From assembly GCA_000717735.1 (NCBI GenBank), contig JOBE01000011.1, forward strand, positions 1 to 64,000: a stretch of DNA of 64,000 bases, in the 5' to 3' direction. How positions within the stretch are numbered: the stretch's first letter is position 1; the number at the start of each line of letters is the position of its first letter. Source of the stretch: Streptomyces griseoluteus (GTDB lineage Bacteria > Actinomycetota > Actinomycetes > Streptomycetales > Streptomycetaceae). A program made the translations under genes and the position numbers. Under the pieces are notes generated by a model. It did no database searches. It was not told where the DNA came from and saw only the letters and a list, made by a program, of their open reading frames with translations. Below are positions 58,821 through 64,000 of this stretch, piece after piece.

Positions 58821-59486
58821 TCAACTCGCCTGTTGGAGCGCGGCGTTCGACTCCTCGTAGTCGATCCACTCGCGCAGGGCGGTCCAGGCGTGCGGCTCGT
58901 ACACGGTCCCGCACCACCGGCACGTCACCGCGCGGTCTCCGGGGTAGTGCCGCAGGACCGCGCCGCAGACACCCTCGGCCTCGTTCTCGCTTACCAGCTG
59001 CGGGCACATTCCGAGCCGGGTGCCACGCTCCTCGGCCAAGCGCGGATGCACAACGCTCGCCGCCGACCCGTGGAGGTCCCTGATCGTGCGGGCGAGGTCG
59101 CCGGCGTCGGGCCAGGACTCGGCAGCCCAGTCGAGGGAGTGGGCCAGGGCCCCGGCAGCCAGGGTGACACGGTTGAGGACGCCGACACCGAGGACGGGCG
59201 CGGCCCAGCCGCGGGCCGCGTGCAGTGCCGCACGCTGCGCCTCCAGGATGCCGACCATGCCGCCGGGCCCCCGCAGGTCGAGAACGTGCTCGGACACGGG
59301 CAGGGGCGCCTCGGCCGCCGGGCCGTGGCTGCCGTGCTGGGCGCCGTGGGCGGCGGGCGGCAGGAACGCGCCGAGCGCGCGGTACAGGGCGGGCATGCGG
59401 AGCAGCTGCTCGACGAGGGTGCGGGTGCACCCGGGGCAGAGGTATCCGCCGGTGGGGTGGGTGTCGCACATCTGGCAGGGGGTCAC
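58821..59486 (-). CDS. Double zinc-finger phage protein
   Basis: 221 residues. N-terminal CQMC..CPGC (residues ~4-21) and C-terminal CPQL..C..CRWCGTVYEP form two putative four-Cys zinc sites around a helical centre. Actinophages and AICEs often encode this kind of protein; it may be a recombination or transcription accessory. GTG overlaps the previous stop. Confidence 0.68.
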   Translation of the reverse strand: MTPCQMCDTHPTGGYLCPGCTRTLVEQLLRMPALYRALGAFLPPAAHGAQHGSHGPAAEAPLPVSEHVLDLRGPGGMVGILEAQRAALHAARGWAAPVLGVGVLNRVTLAAGALAHSLDWAAESWPDAGDLARTIRDLHGSAASVVHPRLAEERGTRLGMCPQLVSENEAEGVCGAVLRHYPGDRAVTCRWCGTVYEPHAWTALREWIDYEESNAALQQAS

Positions 59487-59881
59487 GGCTCCTCCGGGTG
59501 GTCGCGGGCGGTCGTGGGTCGCTCGGCGGCGAGCTGGCGGACGGCGTGGGGGAGGTCGGGCCAGGGCACGGTGCCGCCGAGCTCGCGGCGGACGGCGTTC
59601 AGGTAGTGGCCGAGGGTGTCGCGTTCCGCCTCGGTCTCGACGATGGCGGCCTCGGCCGCGCGGATCTGCTCCTGCGCCTGCTGTAGGGCGCGCTCGAGGC
59701 CGACCTGAGTGGAACGCAGGGCGTCGGAGGCTGCGAGCTCGGCGTGTGCGTACTCCAGGAGCAGGGCGGCCTCGGCGGGGGAAAGGCGGTCGAGGCGGTC
59801 GAGCAGTACGAGGAGAGTCGCGCGGCGCTCGGTGCGGGTGCGGGTGCGGGCGGTACGGGTGGGGGAGTGGCGGTTGCTCAT
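59483..59881 (-). CDS. Phage hypothetical, coiled coil
   Basis: 132 residues. Arg/Thr-rich N-terminus, then a long coiled coil (ALRSTQVGLERALQQAQEQI...EAAIVETEAERDTLG). ATG overlaps the previous TAA. Unknown function. Confidence 0.62.
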   Translation of the reverse strand: MSNRHSPTRTARTRTRTERRATLLVLLDRLDRLSPAEAALLLEYAHAELAASDALRSTQVGLERALQQAQEQIRAAEAAIVETEAERDTLGHYLNAVRRELGGTVPWPDLPHAVRQLAAERPTTARDHPEEP

Positions 59882-60468
59882 TAGTCCTCGTCCTCCTCGT
59901 CGGGGAGCGGGTAGCCGGCAGTGGCGAGTCGGTCGGCGAGGTCGTTGCAGTCGAGGCCGCCGACGTCGTTCGACGCGACGACGTATTCGGTGACGATGCG
60001 GAGCACCTCGTCGCGCTGCTGCTCGGCGCGCTCGCGAAACTGGTGCGGCGTCGTCCCGGTACGACGCTGGATGGTGACGGTGTATGAGTCGCGGGGGTCG
60101 GGGCCATGCCGCAGGTCCATGGACACCGTCGGGGCCGGGGCCGACATCTCGGTCTCGACGTAGTTCTCGGCGCCGTACCCGTCGAGGACTCCGCGCATGG
60201 CGGCGACGTAGATCTTGAGGATCTCGGTGGCCTCGGAGAGTTCGAGGGTGGCGACGCCGTTCTTGATGGTGAGGCAGCGCATCATCGTGCCGTCGACGAG
60301 GATCTCGGCGGCGAGGTCGCCGAGCGCGTCGAGGGCGGCGTCGGCAGCCCAGTCCAGGCGGGACGGGGTCTGGTGCCAGATGTGGTGGGACTCGCGCAGT
60401 CCCTTCTCGATGGCGTCGCGGGCCTGCCTCTGGCGGGCGGCGCGCTGCTGCTTGGTGAGCTCGGTCAT
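59881..60468 (-). CDS. Phage hypothetical protein
   Basis: 195 residues. Basic N-terminal helix (LTKQQRAARQRQARDAIEKG), central domain with MRCLTIKNGVATLELSEATEIL and an acidic C-terminus. No family recognised. ATG overlaps the zinc-ribbon stop. Confidence 0.62.
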   Translation of the reverse strand: MTELTKQQRAARQRQARDAIEKGLRESHHIWHQTPSRLDWAADAALDALGDLAAEILVDGTMMRCLTIKNGVATLELSEATEILKIYVAAMRGVLDGYGAENYVETEMSAPAPTVSMDLRHGPDPRDSYTVTIQRRTGTTPHQFRERAEQQRDEVLRIVTEYVVASNDVGGLDCNDLADRLATAGYPLPDEEDED

Positions 60469-60650
60469 CGGGTCTGCTCCTTGTGGGCGGCGGTGCGGGT
60501 CTGGTGGACGTCGTGGAAGCGGGTGCGGGTGCCACCGTGCGACGTGCACAGCACTCCGGACTCCGACCCGCACGTGGGGCAGGCGACGGTGAGGGCGGGG
60601 ATGCGAAAGCCCATCGGGGTTTCGTCCGGGGCGGGGGTCTGGTCGGTCAT
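60465..60650 (-). CDS. Small zinc-ribbon protein
   Basis: 61 residues. CPTCGSESGVLCTSHGG then RFHDVHQ: a treble-clef-like zinc knuckle (CxxC...C...H) typical of small actinobacterial mobile-element proteins. Overlaps the next gene. Confidence 0.75.
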   Translation of the reverse strand: MTDQTPAPDETPMGFRIPALTVACPTCGSESGVLCTSHGGTRTRFHDVHQTRTAAHKEQTR

Positions 60651-60718
60651 CAGGGGTGCTCCTGGGGTGTGGTGGGATGGGTGGCGCGCCCGGACCTGAT
60701 AGCGACAGGTCCGGGCGT

Positions 60719-62335
60719 TCACGCGGCGGGCAGGATGAGCGAGCCGAGGACCGCGGCGACGCGGTGCGTGTCGATGAGGTCGGTGACGTCGCCTGCCGTG
60801 CTCCCGCGCGGGACCGTGAGCCCGAGGCGTCGGCAGAGGCCGATCTGCTTCGGGGACGGCTGGCGGCTCCGCCACCCGGCCTGGCGCGCGACGAGCGCGG
60901 TCGGGGCCAGCCGTCGGGCCTGCTCCTCCAGCCACGCGAGCGCCTCGGCCAGGGGACGGGCGACGTCTTCGTGGGGCGCCTCGATGCCGCCGACCGTGGT
61001 CCAGCGGCGCATCCGGTACAGGCGCGTGTCCGGGACCCGGGAGAGGAAGAGGAACTGGTCGTTGGCCACCCGGATGAACCACACCCCCGCCGGGGTCCGG
61101 AGCCACCGCACGCCGGACGAGCCGAACAAGTTGATCTCCTCCGCCTCGACGCGCGCGGCCAGCTGGCGGCGCTCGGCGACGACGGCGGCCTCCTCCGCGG
61201 TCTCCCGCAGGCTCTTGCCCTCCTCGGCCGGAGCGAGCTCGCGGGCGGTGAGATCCACCATGCTCGCGAGCTTGTGGCGGGTGGCCGAGCCCATGACGTC
61301 CAGGAGGAGCGCGTCCTTCTTGCCCGGGGCCGGCCGGAGGCCGCGGCCGACCATCTGCACATACAGGCCGGGCGACTTGGTCGGGCGGGCGACCACGATG
61401 CAGCTGGTGTGCGGGGCGTCGAACCCCTCGGTGAGCATCATGCAGTTGGTGAGGACCTGGACGTCACCACCGTTGTAGCGGGCGAGGGTCTCACGCCGCT
61501 CGTCGCGGCCCATGTCGCCCCACACCGGCGCGGCAGTGATGCCGACCGCGCGGAGGGACTCGGCAGCGGCCTGCGCGGTCGCGACGGTCGGGGTGAAGAC
61601 GACGCCGGGCCGGTCCGGCGCGTGGTCCAGGTAGGCCTTCGCGATGGCGTCGAGGGCGCCGGAGTCCTCCAGGGCGCGGCCGAGCTGGCCGTCGACGAGG
61701 TCGCCGCCGCGGGTGCGGACGGTGTCGAGGTCGAGGGTGTCGACGGTGATCCGCTTGCCCCGGACGTCGCAGAGGTAGCCGTCGCTGATCATGTCGAGGA
61801 TGTCGAGGGTGAAGACGACGTCCTGCCAGACCTCGGCTAGGCCTCCGTCGGTCCGCGTGAGAGTCGCAGTGAACCCGGCCACCGGGACGCCGCGCCAGGC
61901 GCCGACGTGCTCCAGCACCTCCATGTAGGTGCGGGCGGCGGCGTGGTGGCACTCGTCGACGATGACGAGGCCGATGTCCCGGATGGCCTGGCGGCGCCGC
62001 TCGACGGCGAGGGTCTGGACGCTGGCGACGATGACGTCCACGTCCTGGTGCTCGTCGCGCTCGGCCTTGACGATGCCCACCCGGAGGTCGGGGCGGACGG
62101 CCCGGATCTTCGTGGCGGCCTGTTCGATGAGCTCCTCGCGGTGGGCGAGGACCAGAGCGCGCTGCCCGCGCATCTCGGGCAGGCACTCGCTGATCAGGTT
62201 GGAGAAGACCACGGTCTTACCGGCGCCGGTCGGCAGGACGACGGCCAGCCGGTTCGGGCCGGCGGCCCAGCCCTGACGGAGAGCAGTGATGGCCTCGCGC
62301 TGGTAAGGGCGGGGGGCGAAGAGGTTGGTGGTCAT
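60719..62335 (-). CDS. DEAD/DEAH-box helicase
   Basis: 538 residues, SF2 helicase. Q-like/motif I PTGAGKT (35-41), motif II DECHH, motif III TATLTR, motif VI VQMVGRGLRPAPGK. The C-terminal ~180 residues are not helicase: PSPKQIGLCRRLGL near the end recalls a DNA-binding module found in phage helicases. Located next to an iteron-rich gap, so an origin-linked replication or recombination role is likely. Confidence 0.93.
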   Translation of the reverse strand: MTTNLFAPRPYQREAITALRQGWAAGPNRLAVVLPTGAGKTVVFSNLISECLPEMRGQRALVLAHREELIEQAATKIRAVRPDLRVGIVKAERDEHQDVDVIVASVQTLAVERRRQAIRDIGLVIVDECHHAAARTYMEVLEHVGAWRGVPVAGFTATLTRTDGGLAEVWQDVVFTLDILDMISDGYLCDVRGKRITVDTLDLDTVRTRGGDLVDGQLGRALEDSGALDAIAKAYLDHAPDRPGVVFTPTVATAQAAAESLRAVGITAAPVWGDMGRDERRETLARYNGGDVQVLTNCMMLTEGFDAPHTSCIVVARPTKSPGLYVQMVGRGLRPAPGKKDALLLDVMGSATRHKLASMVDLTARELAPAEEGKSLRETAEEAAVVAERRQLAARVEAEEINLFGSSGVRWLRTPAGVWFIRVANDQFLFLSRVPDTRLYRMRRWTTVGGIEAPHEDVARPLAEALAWLEEQARRLAPTALVARQAGWRSRQPSPKQIGLCRRLGLTVPRGSTAGDVTDLIDTHRVAAVLGSLILPAA

Positions 62336-62373
62336 GGGTCACCTCGTTTTGGTTGCTGGGGTTCTGCGGGTAG

Positions 62374-62682
62374 TGCGGGGAGTCGCGGGAGTTGCTGCGG
62401 GTAGTCCGCAGGAGCGCCGCATAGGGGGTGAGCTGCAATGTCGCGGGGAGTGCGGGGAGTTGCGGGGAGTTCCCCTTCACCCCTCATGCCGGGGCTCTTC
62501 CGGTTGTCGTGATCGACACGACGTATGTGTGGTGCGCAATACGTGTGTGGTGCGCGTGCGGTAGAAGGAGTGGCGGGAACTCCCCGCAACTCCCCGCCTC
62601 CCCGCTTGTGCGCTGGTGGCGGCCGGTGCGGGGGGTCTGCGGAAGTACCCGCAGACCTGGCGGCACTCCCCGCACTCCCCGC
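62374..62682. other. Iteron-rich non-coding gap, candidate phage origin
   Basis: The 361-base gap 62336-62696 has no convincing gene. Copies of gcggggagt(t) occur at 62374, 62443-62470 (three in tandem), and in inverted orientation at 62578-62605 (three) and 62665-62682 (two). Between the arrays are two ~17-base direct copies of acgtRtgtgtggtgcgc (62521-62555), and a hairpin GTCTGCGG-N6-CCGCAGAC (62635-62656). It is flanked by a helicase and a replication ATPase. Confidence 0.7.
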
Positions 62683-62696
62683 ATCGGCCGACACGG

Positions 62697-64000
62697 TCAG
62701 CCCTCGTGTGTGCCGGTGCCGCGGTCGGCGTGGGACTCGACGCGCCACAGGTTCTGTTTCTTGTGGGAGTCGTAGACCCGGACCACCTTGTGGGTGCCGA
62801 AGTACCGGCCCGCCCTGGACTTGAGCCAGAGCCCGAGCTGCTTGGCGGATGGCGCCTCGCCATCGCGCAGGCGCGGGACGTGCTCGGGGAGACCCGCGAT
62901 CACCCGACCCACCGGGACCGGGTTGCGGCCGAGCTGTTCGTCCCACATCTCCAGGAAGGCGGTCCACTCGGCGAGCTCGTCGTCCTGGTCGAGGGCGGCG
63001 TCGCCCTGGTCGGCGTTGAAGCCGGTGACGCCGAGGAACCCGAGGAGGCCGGCGAGCATCGTGGCCCACTCGGAGTAGTCGCCTTTCCGGGTGCGGATGC
63101 GCGGGGCCCCGGCGGCGAGCCAGGCCCGGACGAGCGTGACGAGCGCGGCGACGAGCGTGGACGCGTTGTCGCGGAGCCACGGGCGCAGGTCGCCGACGGT
63201 GAAGCCGTCGCGCTGGTCGGGGTCCGGGCAGTCGGGGTCGAGCCGGACCCACATGACCCTGCGCCCGTTGTCCGCAGATGTCCGGAGTCCGTTGCCTGTT
63301 GCGACCCACACGCGGTCATTGCGCATGGTCACCTTGCCGGTGGCGCCGAGGATGCGGTCTCCCCAGGTCTCCCCGGTGAGCAGCGCGGACAGGACCGAGC
63401 TCCGCATCACGTAGCCGTTGGGCAGGTTGTCGAATGCGACGACAGGGCTGCCGGTGGTGTACAGCTGCGTGGTGATGCTCTTACGGAGCTCGGTGTCGTT
63501 CTCCGGCCATGCCGTATCGGCCACCCCGTAGCAGTGCGCCAACAGGTCTTTCAGGAGCGACTTGCCGGAGCCAGGAGACGTTGCGGAGATGACGAACATC
63601 GGCGTGGGCCCGTGAAAGTGCGGACGCAGGATTGGCGTCAGGAGCGCGGCCATGTAGTGGGCCCGGTCGGACGCGGCGACCCATGGGAAGTCGGCGAGGA
63701 CCTGCCCGAGGACGATCTCCTTCGCGCGCTCCAGGCTCTCCGTCGTGACGGTCGGCTGAAGACGGCGGACCGGTACCCGCGGAGCCAGGAAGAGGCCGGT
63801 TGCCCGGTCGTATCCGGGGGCGGTGACGAGAGTGCCGTCCGGCCGGACGACGGGGGAGGTGATGATGCCCCGGAGCGAGGGCAGTGGCCAGTCCTTCCGG
63901 CCGAGTAGGGTGCCGCAGCTCTTCGGCATGAGTAGCTCGCGCGCCTCGCTCGGCACGCCCTCGGCGTCCCGCTTCACCACGTAGGTGGTGACGTGGTCCG
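62697..64000 (-). CDS. Phage replication primase/ATPase, 5' end outside window
   Basis: 434 residues visible. AAA+/SF3-like ATPase core: SATSPGSGKSLLKDLL (P-loop), VVAFDNLPNG (Walker B position), VWVATGNG and RRVMWVRLD (sensor/Arg finger region). Frame is open to the right edge; an N-terminal primase/polymerase domain probably lies outside. Pattern fits actinophage primase-helicase proteins with C-terminal helicase; start unknown. Confidence 0.85.
   Translation of the reverse strand, partial: DHVTTYVVKRDAEGVPSEARELLMPKSCGTLLGRKDWPLPSLRGIITSPVVRPDGTLVTAPGYDRATGLFLAPRVPVRRLQPTVTTESLERAKEIVLGQVLADFPWVAASDRAHYMAALLTPILRPHFHGPTPMFVISATSPGSGKSLLKDLLAHCYGVADTAWPENDTELRKSITTQLYTTGSPVVAFDNLPNGYVMRSSVLSALLTGETWGDRILGATGKVTMRNDRVWVATGNGLRTSADNGRRVMWVRLDPDCPDPDQRDGFTVGDLRPWLRDNASTLVAALVTLVRAWLAAGAPRIRTRKGDYSEWATMLAGLLGFLGVTGFNADQGDAALDQDDELAEWTAFLEMWDEQLGRNPVPVGRVIAGLPEHVPRLRDGEAPSAKQLGLWLKSRAGRYFGTHKVVRVYDSHKKQNLWRVESHADRGTGTHEG

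Larger units (their letters stand above)
31764..64000 (-). mobile_element. Siphovirus prophage, left ~32 kb (right end outside window)
   Basis: More than 50 tightly packed genes, nearly all on minus, include terminase small and large subunits, portal, protease, HK97-type capsid, head-tail joining, tail tube, tape measure, tail tip, amidase and holin candidates in standard order, plus replication genes. No frameshifted structural gene is seen, so it may be functional. No integrase is present at this end. Complex base composition is similar to the host, fitting a Streptomyces-adapted phage. Confidence 0.95.

Noticed and set aside
62217..62480. Small minus-strand frame with LPALPA-type repeats in the iteron gap
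   Set aside because: Repetition follows the DNA iterons; no ribosome site; better explained as non-coding repeats.
62374..62682. CRISPR array
   Set aside because: Units are ~10 bases, unevenly spaced and in both orientations; no spacers of regular length and no cas genes.
31764..64000. AICE or plasmid instead of prophage
   Set aside because: A complete terminase-to-amidase siphovirus module is present; Spd-like genes are additional.

Overview
The window is very GC-rich with strong GC bias at third codon positions, many GTG/TTG starts and 1-4 base gene overlaps. Its left half has the gene order wblA - ArsA-type ATPase pair - DUF4177 - RidA - NUDIX - metallo-beta-lactamase - crp - nth - NUDIX - marP - epoxide-hydrolase-like - acs - ssd - tadA. 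This order is conserved between Streptomyces (the S. coelicolor SCO3557-SCO3580 neighbourhood) and, more loosely, Mycobacterium tuberculosis (Rv3659c-Rv3682). I read it as a Streptomyces chromosome. All identifications come from reading the sequence and from memory of the families; no search was run.

Layout. (1) 1-31.76 kb is core chromosome: a MerR-like regulator fragment, two small proteins, a tRNA-Pro, a decayed Pr6Pr membrane-protein gene, a metallophosphoesterase, YqeY, a bifunctional penicillin-binding protein divergent from wblA, a translationally coupled ArsA-like ATPase pair, hydrolases, an SPFH protein, Crp, endonuclease III, a MarP-type membrane protease, an EphE-like hydrolase, NhaA, acetyl-CoA synthetase, a SulP-carbonic anhydrase fusion, a NodB-like lipoprotein, a CooC-like ATPase, a degenerate Fic-like protein, a probable 6S RNA, a HAD phosphatase, and the start of a Flp/tad pilus locus (ssd/cpaE-like, then tadA). 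(2) At about 31.76 kb the tadA/cpaF gene is cut exactly inside its Walker A codons, and prophage DNA follows to the right edge. (3) 31.76-64 kb is an apparently intact siphovirus prophage, nearly all on the minus strand. From right to left it reads: replication ATPase (cut by the window edge), an iteron-rich origin-like gap, a DEAD/DEAH helicase, zinc-ribbon and small proteins, a block of plasmid/AICE-like Spd membrane proteins, small proteins with an HNH nuclease, terminase, portal-MuF, protease, HK97-type capsid, head-tail connectors, tail proteins, tape measure, tail tip, amidase, two holin candidates, a large XRE regulator and a left-end switch with a small XRE repressor and paired operators. 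No integrase or attR is visible; both should lie to the right of the window.

How it fits together. The core genes cover cell-wall synthesis and redox/developmental control (PBP, wblA, crp), acid and periplasmic stress (MarP), DNA repair (nth), acetate activation (acs) and pH or inorganic-carbon handling (nhaA, SulP-CA). The most notable features are the prophage sitting in the P-loop of the pilus ATPase (a possible on/off switch for the tad system), its combination of a complete siphovirus morphogenesis module with plasmid-type spread genes, its candidate iteron origin, and a set of operator-like palindromes.
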